Position numbers and translations under genes: made by a program. Positions 1 to 7,530 of a stretch of DNA of 13,124 nucleotides are shown one piece after another. Every line of letters starts with the position of its first letter. Within the stretch, counting starts at the first letter, position 1. The notes below the pieces were generated by a model, which was given only the letters and a program-made list of their open reading frames with translations, did no database searches and was not told the origin of the DNA. Source of the stretch: Baffinella frigidus (lineage: Eukaryota; Cryptophyceae; Cryptomonadales; Baffinellaceae); the NCBI GenBank assembly GCA_026770585.1, contig MU646382.1, forward strand, positions 879,320 to 892,443, in the 5' to 3' direction.

Positions 1-266
1 CAGAAGGCTAACCCCTCAACGGTACACCAGGTGCTCCTGCTTCCCGGAAAGCTCAGTCCTCGTGGACCGAATCGAAAGTAACTACCAGCACTGGAAGAGT
101 AAGGAGAGCCTCCCGTCATAAGCGGTCGGGTGCTTTTGCCGCGTGGGCTTAGCCCTGTGCCGCGTGCTCTTGTGTAAACCTCGACTCAACGAATCGACCG
201 GTGGTGTCAGCACGGGCCCCTCGGGGACAGCGACCCACAGACAAGAGAGGCAAGAGTGCGCCTGCA
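1..266. other. No recognisable feature
   Basis: I see no convincing gene, repeat or element here. The stretch ends directly against the first palindromic element. A short open frame on the minus strand has no recognisable protein character. Confidence 0.5.
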
Positions 267-387
267 TACAGGGGCACCTCGCTTAAAAGAAACGCCCACC
301 CCCTTAGCACCACCGTAAGGCCCTAGGCATCGGGCTACTGTAGGGCCCTAGGGGGTTACGGTTTCTTATGAGCGAGGCACCCCTGCA
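267..387. mobile_element. Palindromic MITE, TACAGGGG family, copy 1
   Basis: A non-coding element of 121 bp with inverted ends of about 30 bp. The left end begins TACAGGGGCACCTCGCTTAA and the right end is its imperfect complement (CTTATGAGCGAGGCACCCCTG). The centre is also palindromic, built of CCTAG, GGGCCCTA and CTGTAGGG blocks, so the whole unit could fold as one hairpin. There is no transposase. It would have to be mobilised in trans. The right end is CCCCTGCA rather than CCCCTGTA, so this copy is slightly decayed. Confidence 0.85.
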
Positions 388-448
388 GCTTCTGCAGGCC
401 CAGCTGTGGCTCACGCATCCCTGGCACAAGTTCATTTCCGGGTGGAGG

Positions 449-577
449 TACAGGGGTACCTCGCTCATAAGAAACCGCCCCCCCCCAGGACCACCGTAGG
501 GCCCCAGGCATACAGCTGTAGTCCTACAGTAGGGTCCTAGGGCGGTGTTGGTTTCTTCTGAGCGAGGTACCCCTGTA
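449..577. mobile_element. Palindromic MITE, TACAGGGG family, copy 2
   Basis: A well preserved copy of 129 bp with near-perfect ends: TACAGGGGTACCTCGCTCAT at the left and its complement at the right, finishing in CCCCTGTA. The interior holds a poly-C run (about 478-487) and the CCTAG/GTAGGG palindromic core. Both ends are bordered by TA, consistent with a duplicated TA target. Open frames that cross it in either direction (peptides such as RGTSLIRN or FLMSEVPLY) are by-products of the repeat and not genes. Confidence 0.88.
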
Positions 578-757
578 CAGTGGTGCAGTCTCGTGCACGG
601 TGCACGGCTCTCCCTCTTGCCCCCCGCCCCTACATGTACACATGTACCCACAGCCCTCACCCCGAATAAGACACCCCATCAGCCCCCCCACCTCCCTAAG
701 ACGGACCACCACCAGCAACCCACACGTGGCACCCATGTGGCTGACAGTGTACTGCCA
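578..757. other. Spacer, no recognisable feature
   Basis: C-rich DNA between two elements. The plus-strand frames are proline- and threonine-rich and have no recognisable domain. Confidence 0.4.
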
Positions 758-1166
758 TACAGGGGTATCTGGGCTATCCCTTGAGTGGCGAGGCGGTCAA
801 ATTTGACCGCCAAGAGGTCCTACACAGGTCCTAGGTCCATACCGTAGGGCGTATGAGTCTACTGGCCACTTTAAGGCATAAGAAACCAGAACTTAAGAAC
901 ACAGACCGGATTTGGGCCCCCCGTTTTTTTAATTCAGTACCCGAGGGTTGATAAAAATTTGCGTTTAGTCAACCTTCTGGTACTAATTTAAGAAAAAGAC
1001 ACCGACCGATGTCGGAGTACCCGCGTTCTTATCCCTTAAGTGGCGGGCGGGCGATTAATCGGACTGGCGATTCATCGCCCTAACTCGCCCTAGGCAGGTC
1101 CGAGGGCCCTACCGTAGGGCGTATGCACCTACTCGCCACTCAAGGGATAGCCCAGATACCTCTGTA
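758..1166. mobile_element. Nested fold-back element, about 409 bp
   Basis: The ends form an inverted repeat of about 36 bp: the left reads TACAGGGGTATCTGGGCTAT and continues CCCTTGAGTGGCGAG; the right is its complement ending in CTCTGTA with one or two mismatches. Inside lie two smaller palindromic units in direct orientation, at about 775-880 and 1030-1149. Each starts TATCCCTT(G/A)AGTGGCG, ends in the complement, and contains CCGTAGGGCGTATG. About 150 bp of AT-richer DNA separates them. The first inner unit has a perfect 20-bp palindrome at 792-811 (GGCGGTCAAATTTGACCGCC). No coding sequence is seen. Confidence 0.75.
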
Positions 1167-1407
1167 CAGCCAAAGTCACGCGCGAGTGGAGCGAGACCTT
1201 ATTCATTAAATGGAAAGTGGTGAGCCCATTATTCCTTACTCGGGATGGCCGACAGAAGTGACTTTGGGCTGGGGCGCGATTGCCCCTGCCAAGCGCCACG
1301 CCACCCATGCACATCCCTGCCCAACGGAGAGAGTCAGGGTCAGCACTGGTGCATGGGCTGCGTTTTTTTGGCATCTAAGTCATAGTCTCACAAGGCCTTC
1401 GCGAAAT

Positions 1408-1446
1408 TGAATACATGGTGGCCATGTTGTTTTCGATCCGAAATAA
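1408..1446. repeat. 39-bp dispersed repeat, both orientations
   Basis: The motif ACATGGTGGCCATGTTGTTT and the following TCGATCCGAAATAAT recurs at 3276-3314 (ACATGTTGGCCATGTTGCAT) and, inverted, at about 3637-3676. All three match over about 35 bp. Function is unknown. It could be part of an older transposon. Confidence 0.6.
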
Positions 1447-1582
1447 TAAAAAAGTTTGCTCCCATGCACACCCCTGCCCACCGGAGAGCATCAGGGTCAG
1501 CACTGGTGCCCATCGTCTCGCCTGCCATCCGTTCTGGTGAGGAACACGTCCTAACCCCCACCAGCCCTTCGACGATTCTTCA

Positions 1583-1631
1583 GGTTTGGGGTTGTGTTCA
1601 GGGTTTAGGGTCTAGGGTTTAGGGTTCAGGG
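1583..1631 (+). repeat. Interstitial telomere-like tract
   Basis: Degenerate TTTAGGG/TTCAGGG heptads with the G-rich strand on plus. A short companion of the longer tract beginning near 1861. Confidence 0.8.
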
Positions 1632-1860
1632 CAAACAGCTGCAGGTTGTGAGTCCCCATCAGGAGTCAGGTTGCGAGCCCCCCCGTGCTACGCGGGAGGG
1701 CTAACAGTCAAGGCTCAGGGTCAGCACTGCTGCCCATCGTCTGCCTGCTGTGAACCAGAAAGACAATTTCTAGATCCTGCTCAGACACGGCCTCGGTGGG
1801 GGTGCATACATGGTGGAGTTGTTGTTAGCAATCAAGGTCTCTCGCACCTCAAAAAAATGT

Positions 1861-2009
1861 TTGGGGGTCAGGATGTAGGGTTTAGGGATTGCATGTAGGG
1901 GTTTGGTTCAGGGTCCAGGACTCAGGACTCAGGGTTCAGGGTTCAGGGTTCAGGGTTCAGGGTTCATGGATCAGGGTTCAGGGTTGAGGGTTCAGGGTTG
2001 AGGGTTGGT

Positions 2010-2062
<53 letters not shown>

Positions 2063-2104
2063 GGCCGAGGGTCCAGGGGGTGTGGTTTAGGGGTTTAGGG
2101 GTTT
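1861..2104 (+). repeat. Degenerate telomere-like tract (TTCAGGG and TTGAGGG heptads)
   Basis: A heptad array in which perfect TTTAGGG is rare. One block is mostly GTTCAGG (about 1926-1983) and the next mostly GTTGAGG (about 1984-2063). Homogeneous blocks of two different variants suggest local expansion of variant units (slippage or unequal exchange) after the original telomeric sequence arrived, and not simple random decay. Confidence 0.85.
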
Positions 2105-2165
2105 CTGAAATGCACCTGCAGAGCCACTACGATTCCGAAGAGCTGCATTCCGAAGCCAAAACCTG

Positions 2166-2463
2166 ATAACCCAGCCAGTTCGTCGCGTTTAAAGCTTCCG
2201 CCTACAGGGGTACCTCGCTCACAAGAAACCGCGCTCCCCTAGGACCCTTCAGTAGGCCTCTGCCTCGGGCCCTATGGTGGCCCCAGGGGAGGTGCGGTTT
2301 CTTATGAGCGAGGTACCCCTGTATCCCTTAGGTGGCGAGCGGGTCGTTTATGACCCAAAACCTGAGAAATCAGCCAGTTTGTCAAGTCTCCTTTCCGCTC
2401 AGGAGGCTACGCAGACCTCTGCTGCCCGGATATCCGGGGGGTTCGTGACCATTTCCAGTACAT
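2166..2463 (+). repeat. Triplicated segment, copy A (filled)
   Basis: First of three related segments that begin AACCCAGCCAGTT and run through GTGGCGAGCGGGTCG. This copy carries a TACAGGGG element at 2203-2323 and extends to GTGACCATTTCCAGTACA. The flank just right of the element (TATCCCTTAGGTGGCGAGCG) resembles the end of the inner units of the 758-1166 element, so the host segment may itself be an old transposon. Confidence 0.8.
2203..2323. mobile_element. Palindromic MITE, TACAGGGG family, copy 3
   Basis: A copy of 121 bp, TACAGGGGTACCTCGCTCAC to GAGCGAGGTACCCCTGTA, inserted in copy A of the triplicated segment. Compared with the empty copy at 2586-2587, the insertion has TA on both sides where the empty copy has a single TA. 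Confidence 0.9.
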
Positions 2464-2548
2464 CTTGCCGGAAGAGGATCCAATCCCGGTTCACTTTGTT
2501 CCCCTGTAGTCTTCTGATCGGCAATCCGTATAGCCTTGTGGAGCCCTG

Positions 2549-2678
2549 ACAACCCAGCCAGTTAGTCGCGTTTAGAGTTTCCACCTATCCCCCAGGTGGC
2601 GAGCGGGTCGTTGATGACGCAGACCTCTGCTCCCCGGATATCTGGGGGGGGGGCGTGACCATTTCCAATACAAATTGA
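2549..2678 (+). repeat. Triplicated segment, copy B (empty site)
   Basis: This copy lacks any TACAGGGG element: TTTCCACC-TA-TCCCCCAGGTGG is continuous, with the single target TA at 2586-2587. It also lacks about 60 bp present in copy A after GGGTCGTT(T/G)ATGAC, and rejoins at GCAGACCTCTGCT. It ends in GTGACCATTTCCAATACA like copy A. Confidence 0.85.
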
Positions 2679-2689
2679 AGCAAACGGGA

Positions 2690-2915
2690 ATAACCCAGCC
2701 ACTTTGTCGTGTTTAAAGCTTCCACCTACAGGGGTACCTCGCTCACAAGAAACCGCGCTCCCCTAGGACCCTACAGTAGGCCTATGCCTAGGGCCCTATG
2801 TTGGTCCTAGGGGGGTTGCGGTTTCTTATGAGAGAGATACCCCTGTATCCCTCAGGTGGCGAGCGGGTCGTTTATGACCCAAAAACTGAGAAATCAGCCA
2901 GTCTGTCAAATCTTC
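2690..2915 (+). repeat. Triplicated segment, copy C (filled)
   Basis: Third copy, with an element at 2727-2847 at the same TA as in copy A. It matches copy A through GAGAAATCAGCCAGT and then diverges. Confidence 0.8.
2727..2847. mobile_element. Palindromic MITE, TACAGGGG family, copy 4
   Basis: A copy of 121 bp in the same position as copy 3. The core CCCTAGGACCCTACAGTAGG is cleaner than in copy 3, and the right end has AGAGAGATACCCCTGTA, a few changes from consensus. Copies 3 and 4 probably descend from one insertion that was duplicated with its host segment. Confidence 0.9.
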
Positions 2916-3050
2916 TTTATTGCCCTCAGAGCCGTTTGAAAAGTGATCTACTACTACTCGATACCACTTTCGTCGAAGGGCGGACTGGCCCCCTTCCAGA
3001 CACCTAAGGGGCCGTCCGTGAGGAGTAGGGGAGCTTAGAGTTTCCGGCCA

Positions 3051-3170
3051 TACATGGGATACTCGAAATTAAGCACACGCACCGCCCCTAGGGTGGTCGT
3101 ATGCTCCTAGGCTAGGCCTACGGTAGGATCCTAGGGCGGTGCGTGTCCTCAAGTTCGAAGAACCCCTGTA
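3051..3170. mobile_element. Related palindromic element, diverged ends
   Basis: A 120-bp unit from TACATGGGATACTCGAAATT to TTCGAAGAACCCCTGTA. Ends are imperfectly inverted; the next-inner arms CACACGCACCGCC / GGCGGTGCGTG are perfect. The core (CTAGGCTAGGCCTACGGTAG) resembles the TACAGGGG family, so this is a subfamily with different arms. The flank TTTCCGGCCA just left of it resembles the flank of copies 3 and 4. Confidence 0.75.
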
Positions 3171-3339
3171 CTTTTCCTCGATTTCGAGCAACCCCTGTAC
3201 CCGAACGACTCAAAAGGTGTAGCACGATTCCGAGTTGGGAACCAACTTGTCCGTGTGGTGAGTGTTCACGGAAGGGAACACATGTTGGCCATGTTGCATT
3301 CGACCCGCAATAACCGCACGCTTCTCTCTGTGTGCGCAG

Positions 3340-3425
3340 GAAATCGCCTCTCGCCTGGGCGGGGGGTATGCTAGGCCTACTGTAGGGTCCTAGGGGTGTG
3401 TGCCTCCTTATGCGCGAGGCGGGGC
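3340..3425. mobile_element. Degenerate fragment of the same element family
   Basis: ATGCTAGGCCTACTGTAGGG followed by TCCTAGGGG matches the core of the family, with weak inverted arms (CGCCTCTCGCCTGGGC and CCTTATGCGCGAGGCGG). The outer TACAGGGG ends are not recognisable. Confidence 0.5.
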
Positions 3426-3990
3426 TCGCAACCTGTTGAGTGGCGCTCGGCTTGCAGTGCGGTGCGTACAGTGGCAACCGTTGTGGACTCCATGACCGCT
3501 GAAAGAGCTCAAAAGGTACGTTGAACGGGGTTGGAAACCTGTCGCGTGTTTCTCCGCAGCTTGCAGTGCGGGGTACGGCCATCGCCCGCCAGTCACACGG
3601 CACACTGCCACCTGCCAGCAGCGGGGAACACCGTTTGTTTTTGCGTTTAACACGGATCGAAACCAACATGTCCACCACGAACTCCGAAAAAAAACGCACG
3701 ACAAGACACCGCGGAACCGCGAAAAGCTGAGGGTCAGAGTAGGCTCATAGACTCTTGTATCACTCAACTCAAGGCTCAAGGGCCTGTTTTAGGACCTGTA
3801 TCGAGAGTAATAAAGAGGAAGACGAAGAAGGGGTCAGAGCAGTGAGAGGGTCTCTCCCCTCCCCCTTATGCGCAGAGAAAAGAATAAGTTGACGAATTTG
3901 TATGGGAATTGACTTAAGAAAACGAATTTTAGAATCCCTTTTCTGAGATAAGAGTAGTGTGACCCTTGCCTGGTCTCACGCTACCACCTG
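3426..3990. other. No recognisable gene
   Basis: Overlapping open frames occur on the minus strand here, but none shows a recognisable domain. I see the inverted copy of the 39-bp repeat near 3637-3676, a repeated CTTGCAGTGCGG (about 3450 and 3560), and a purine-rich stretch near 3810-3860. Confidence 0.35.
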
Positions 3991-3993
3991 GTG

Positions 3994-4165
3994 TACAGGG
4001 GTACCCCGCTCATAAGAAATACAGGGGTGCCCCGCTCATAAGAAATACAGGGGTACCCCGCTCATAAGAAACACAGGGGTACCCCGCTCATAAGAAATAC
4101 AGGGGTACCCCGCTCATAAGAAAGCGCCCCCCCCCATAGGACCACCATAGGGCCCTGGGCCTAAA
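3994..4165 (+). repeat. Five tandem copies of the TACAGGGG element end plus a half element
   Basis: A 26-bp unit, TACAGGGGTACCCCGCTCAT plus AAGAAA, repeats head to tail at 3994, 4020, 4046, 4072 and 4098. It differs by only one base in the second unit and one in the fourth. The last unit runs on into the element interior (poly-C, CATAGGACCACCATAGGGCC) until about 4165, with no right end. Only the terminal inverted repeat has been amplified, with one unit joined directly to the next. Confidence 0.9.
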
Positions 4166-4204
4166 CCCGCAACCAGGTGTCGGTTCAGATGCGTAGTAAA
4201 TCGA

Positions 4205-4460
4205 GCGTACCCATAAAAGGTGGCAGCGACACTCAGGGGTTAGCGGCAATAAAAGCGTATTCAGAAGAGGCGAGGCTAGATGGAATCGAGAGCACCCATG
4301 GCAGAGACACTCAGGGGATAGAGGCAATGGATCGTTCCCAGAAAAGGTGGCAGCGACACTCAAGGGGCTAGCGGCAATCGGTAGTACCCAGAAACACTCG
4401 GAGGCTAGAGGCGCTTGAGAGAAACCAGAAAAGGAAATCGAGAGGGAAGTGAGCGTACCC
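4205..4460 (+). repeat. Degenerate minisatellite
   Basis: The unit GTACCCA(T/G)AAAAGGTGGCA, GCGACACTCAGGGG, TAG(C/A)GGCAAT recurs at about 4207, 4293, 4333, 4384 and 4452 with variable length and deletions. The frames on both strands are repeat translations and not recognisable proteins. Confidence 0.6.
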
Positions 4461-4489
4461 AGAAGAGGTACGCCCACAGGATTCGATGT

Positions 4490-5130
4490 ACTCCTGAGTC
4501 GCCAATGTCGATTTCGAGGAACACTCCCTGCAAGGGAGAGAGGCACGACTTTCATGGACTGGTGACGGTGAAATAAATAAACGATCTCCAACAGCACACC
4601 CTGCACAGAGAGAGGAAGACGTTATTGAACAGATGCCGGCGCAAGAAAGAAACGATCTCGAACAAAACACCCTGCGCAGAGAGAGAGAGATGCACGAACG
4701 TATTGGACTGATGACGGCGCAACACATACACGATCTCGCCAATGCCGATTTCGAGGAACACTCCCTGCATAGAAAGGGGGGAAAGCGACATTTAATAAGT
4801 TGACACACACGGCCGCTTCACGCTAGGGGGAGAGATGCGACGAGACCAGAGGGCTCAAGCTGCCCACTACCACCCGAAAGAGACACGACTTTATGGAACT
4901 GGTGACGCCGAAAGAAAGAAGCGATCTCATCCCAGCAGGCATTTAATATAAATGCCCTGGAGTTCCCTGAATGCATGAAATTAACTACACGTTTGGTCAC
5001 GTCCAGGGCTGGACGGTTTGGTCAATCGTGTAGTAAATTTCGTTGATGCGGGGAACTCCGGTGCATTTGCATTGAATGCCTTGCGGGATTAGATCTCGAA
5101 CAGCACCCCCTGCACAGAGAGAGGAAGACG
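4490..5130 (+). repeat. Tandem repeat of about 70-80 bp, interrupted by a fold-back element
   Basis: The units contain CGATCTC(G/C)(A/C)A, AC(A/T)CCCTGCACAGAGAGAG and GG(T/A)CTGATGACGGCGCAA-type blocks, ending in GAAAGAAA. They start near 4495, 4582, 4653 and 4731. A diverged unit lies near 4845-4920 and one more at 5092 beyond the fold-back element. Leu/Ser-rich frames on the minus strand come from the repetition. Confidence 0.65.
4922..5097. mobile_element. Fold-back element with GTGTAGTAAATTTCG core
   Basis: Long imperfect inverted arms: the left begins GATCTCATCCCAGCAGGCAT and includes GGAGTTCCCTGAATGCAT and GAAATTAACTACACG. The right arm is the complement, starting CGTGTAGTAAATTTCGTTGA and ending AATCCCGC-complement and AGATC. 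The loop is about 35 bp around GTCCAGGGCTGGAC. It sits between two units of the tandem repeat, and GATCTC occurs at both junctions. Confidence 0.75.
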
Positions 5131-5240
5131 TTCAACTGGCGAAAGAAATGCACGTACACATCGGTTTCTTTCTTTCACCGCCACCGGTGAAATGCAATCT
5201 TGCCTGTCTTTTGGTTCTACTCTGGGCAAGATCGTGCACT

Positions 5241-5280
5241 GAGGGTTTAGGGTTGAGGTTTAGGGTTCAAGGTTTAGGGT
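5241..5280 (+). repeat. Short telomere-like patch
   Basis: About five degenerate TTTAGGG heptads (GAGGGTTTAGGGTTGAGG and following), G-rich strand on plus, next to a fold-back element. Confidence 0.75.
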
Positions 5281-5333
5281 GGCCGGCAGCGGCTCGGTAC
5301 GCAGCGCCAACTTCACCCCGTGCACTCGATTTA

Positions 5334-5469
5334 ATCTCCATACAAGTATTAATTAATCGTTTTTGGCAACGAAAATTACTACACGATTTGCTCATAAAAG
5401 TAATAGTAAAGCGTTTGTGTAGTAAATTTCGTTGCACCAAAAGCAATTAATTAACACCTTTGTGGAGAT
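5334..5469. mobile_element. Fold-back MITE, ATCTCC family, copy 1
   Basis: About 136 bp from ATCTCCATACAAGTATTAAT to TTGTGGAGAT. The arms are AT-rich (ATTAATTAAT), then GCAACGAAAATTACTACACG on the left and its complement on the right. The loop is GATTTGCTCATAAAAGTAAT. It has no coding capacity. It is nearly identical to the copy at 6026. Confidence 0.88.
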
Positions 5470-5509
5470 GAGATTGGTGCTTGGAAACGTGTGCTATCGT
5501 GCAGGCAAC

Positions 5510-5697
5510 GCGTGTTGGTGGTGGCGCACCACCAGCCCTCAGTGTTGGAGCAAATCCAAGAGTTTTGATCTCCGATTCCTTCCGGGATTGGAGCCGTTGA
5601 AGTCAGATTCCGAATTCACTCCCGAAGGAATCGGAAACCAAAAATCATCGGTTTGCTCCAACCCTGTGGGCTTGTGGCAAGAACCACCACGGCAACA
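5510..5697. mobile_element. Fold-back element, GGCTCCAA core family, copy 1
   Basis: Inverted arms: GTTGGAGCAAA at 5544-5554 against TTTGCTCCAAC at 5652-5662, extending imperfectly outward through GTGGTGG / CCACCAC. The inner arms are CCGATTCCTTCCGGGA / TCCCGAAGGAATCGG, and the centre is TTGAAGTCAGATTCCGAATT. The same centre appears, reversed, in the element at 6467. No gene is seen. Confidence 0.7.
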
Positions 5698-5837
5698 ACC
5701 ACAGGACCGTCCTAGCGCTCCTACAAAAATCCTTGCGTTAGGGGCCCTACGGCCCACCCTAGTCAAAATCGTAGGCGTAACTACCCTGAATTCAGGACGG
5801 TGCCCTTTTGAACCGCGGGAAAATAGGACGCAGGCAC

Positions 5838-5988
5838 GATTCCATCTCGGACCATACCATAATCTGTCCTGATGAAAAGGCGTAAGATAGCATCATTTGA
5901 TGCCTAAAATAGCATATACACCCCTACCTTGCGCGTGGGGAGCCTAAGATAGCAGGACAGATTCTGTCTTGGTCCGAAAATAGATTCC
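5838..5988. mobile_element. Fold-back element, third type
   Basis: The left arm GATTCCATCTCGGACCATAC and AATCTGTCCTG is mirrored on the right by CAGGACAGATTCTGTCTTGG and TCCGAAAATAGATTCC. The interior repeats TAAGATAGC twice (about 5884 and 5945), plus the variant TAAAATAGC. It also contains a small hairpin GCATCATTTGATGC at 5890-5903. Confidence 0.6.
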
Positions 5989-6025
5989 AAGAGCGCCTGG
6001 TTCACCTCTCGAGTCTACCAAATTA

Positions 6026-6162
6026 ATCTCCATACAAGTATTAATTAATTGCTTTTCGGCAACGAAAATTACTACACGATTTGCTCATAAAAGTAATAGT
6101 AGAGCGTTTGTGTAGTAAATTTCGTTGCGCCAAAAGCAATTAATTGATACTTTTGTGGAGAT
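6026..6162. mobile_element. Fold-back MITE, ATCTCC family, copy 2
   Basis: About 137 bp, differing from the copy at 5334 at only about ten positions. Both copies are preceded by TTA and followed by GA, but no clear target duplication stands out. Confidence 0.88.
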
Positions 6163-6466
6163 GAAAATGACAATTGCAAGAGGCTGCTACATGCCCCCCC
6201 CCCTGCCGGTAGGCACCCGCACGCGCACAGGCAAGCGCTGTACATCGCTGTACAGCACGACCTGGGTTGGCTGACTGTTCTGAAGATGCCGTGCGTGGTT
6301 CGCGGTTCACGTCCGTCAACTTTGGAGCAGAAAAAAGCAAGGTCTCACAAAACTGGTGAGACGAAATAGACCGAGACAACGCTAGAATGTTCCCGCGTCC
6401 AGAGTCTCACGTCTTTTGAACTCGAGAGTGGTTGGAAGTGTTCTGGCACAAAGCATGCCCAGACTA
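6163..6466. other. No recognisable feature
   Basis: Unique-looking DNA between two fold-back elements. Small open frames exist on the minus strand, without recognisable protein character. Confidence 0.4.
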
Positions 6467-6621
6467 GCCACCAACCCTCACTCACGGCTTGGGCAAATCG
6501 ACGATTTTCGATTTGGGATTTCAAGGGGGGTGAAGTCGGAATCCGACTTCAACGGCTCCAATTCCCCTTGAAATCGGGAAATCGAAAATCGTCGATTTGC
6601 CCAAGCCATGAGGGTTGGCGG
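6467..6621. mobile_element. Fold-back element, GGCTCCAA core family, copy 2
   Basis: A strong inverted repeat: GGCTTGGGCAAATCGACGAT then TTTCGATTT at 6485-6514, mirrored at about 6574-6606. The arms extend outward through CCAACCCTCA / TGAGGGTTGG. The centre is TGAAGTCGGAATCCGACTTC, ACGGCTCCAA. The arms differ in sequence from the element at 5510 although the core is shared in opposite orientation. Confidence 0.78.
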
Positions 6622-6691
6622 GAGGAACCGCGTTCATGTTCCCTCGGCTGTCTCAACCCGCGCCGTCGGTGCTCTCATAGATTGAGACATG

Positions 6692-7134
6692 GCGTCAACT
6701 TAACGAAGCGTCAACTTAAGAAAGTGGGTGGTCGCACCGTCTTGCGGAGGAAGCGCGCGGCCTTGCTGGTACCACCCGGATTAGTTAAACCGACCCGGTG
6801 CAGAAACGTGCCCGGGGTTGTCAAAAGTGCAGAGACTGTCCTAGCAGAAATGTTGGAGTGGAGATGGTGCGTGTCCCCTCACGTTGGAGTTGAGATGGTG
6901 CATGTCCCCTCGGCTCTCTCGACACGCACCGTCTTGCGGAGGACGCAACTGAGACAGGACGTCAACTTAAGAAAACGTCAACCTAAGAAAGTGGGCCGTC
7001 GCACCGTCTTGCGGAGGAAGCGGGCCGCGTTGGTCGTCCTTTTGTACTGGATTTCTGCTCTTAAAACACTTATAAAGACACGCCATAATAAAACTCGGGC
7101 AGAGCTAGACCGTCTTGCGGAGGAAGCGCGCGGC
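6692..7134 (+). repeat. Tandemly duplicated blocks with a GTCTTGCGGAGGAAGCG motif
   Basis: GTCAACTTAAGAAAGTGGG followed by CGCACCGTCTTGCGGAGGAA occurs at 6692-6770 and again at 6960-7039. The motif alone recurs at about 6926-6943 and 7109-7134. A separate 31-bp unit (GTTGGAGTGGAGATGGTGCG and following) is doubled at 6852-6913. A frame of 206 residues (6568-7188) crosses all of this but is a basic, repetitive translation with no domain. In another frame the motif reads RLAEEAR, which looks helical, so decayed exon copies are possible. I do not call a gene. Confidence 0.6.
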
Positions 7135-7172
7135 GCCGCTGCTCCAGTGTCGAGGACGCGCCACCACCACCA

Positions 7173-7272
7173 GCACCCACGCCTGTAAGTTGACCCAGAC
7201 CTGTAAGTTGCCAGCACCAGCCGTACCCACACCTGTAAGTTGACCCAGGCCTGTAAGTTGCCAGCAACAGCA
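7173..7272 (+). repeat. 50-bp duplication carrying four GTAAGT sites
   Basis: A 50-bp unit present twice, each with two CCTGTAAGTTG(A/C)CC elements. The consensus 5' splice sequence GTAAGT lies at 7185, 7203, 7235 and 7253. Whether any is used as a donor cannot be told from sequence. Confidence 0.65.
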
Positions 7273-7466
7273 GCACCTGCACCACCCCCAGCAGTACCCA
7301 AGCCTGCACCCCACCCCAGAAGATCCAGCGCGCTGCGGTCAGGCTCCAGGAGGACTAGCTCTGCCTCAGTCGGGGTGTCTAACTATGCAAACGTTGACAT
7401 TATGGGTGTGCTCTAGTGTCGAGGTTGCGCCAGCAGAATCCCAGACCTGCACCAAGACCACCGGAT

Positions 7467-7517
7467 TCAGAGCGCTGCGGTCAGGCTCTGGGGATCATGC
7501 GGTTCGAGTGTGGGCCG
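7467..7517 (-). CDS. Possible last exon of the minus-strand membrane-protein gene
   Basis: A candidate only. After an AG at 7518-7519 (minus sense) the frame reads RPTLEPHDPQSLTAAL and then TGA at 7467-7469. It begins in phase 0, the phase in which the exon at 8031-8076 ends. The 3' splice site is preceded by the telomere-like C-rich tract, but the last bases before it (CTCCGAGAG) are a poor match. A related sequence without the stop (GAGCCTGACCGCAGCGC) lies at about 7327-7347 and would be a decayed copy. The evidence is phase, stop and repetition; there is no family match. Confidence 0.25.
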   Translation of the reverse strand, partial: RPTLEPHDPQSLTAAL

Positions 7518-7530
7518 CTCTCTCGGAGTG

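Larger units (their letters stand above)
1306..1742 (+). repeat. Dispersed short module, three copies
   Basis: The sequence CATGCACATCCCTGCCC through AGGGTCAGCACTGGTGC occurs at 1306-1356. It recurs with a few changes at 1463-1530 and in shortened form at 1714-1742 (CAGGGTCAGCACTGCTGCCC). The second and third copies share the following CCCATCGTCT. No protein is recognised in them. They may be remnants of local duplication, as seen elsewhere in the window. Confidence 0.6.

Noticed and set aside
3118-3779. Minus-strand open frames of 193 and 123 residues
   Set aside because: They overlap each other and run through a palindromic element and dispersed repeats. No recognisable domain and no splice context.
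3994-4123. CRISPR-like array (26-bp repeats)
   Set aside because: The units are contiguous with no spacers and match the end of a transposable element. The context is eukaryotic.
4088-4810. Leu/Ser-rich minus-strand frames of 146 and 172 residues
   Set aside because: They are translations of the tandem repeats at 3994-4165, 4205-4460 and 4490-4800.
6568-7188. A 206-residue open frame
   Set aside because: It crosses a fold-back arm and several tandem duplications, is basic and repetitive, and shows no domain. Its length follows from GC-rich repetition.
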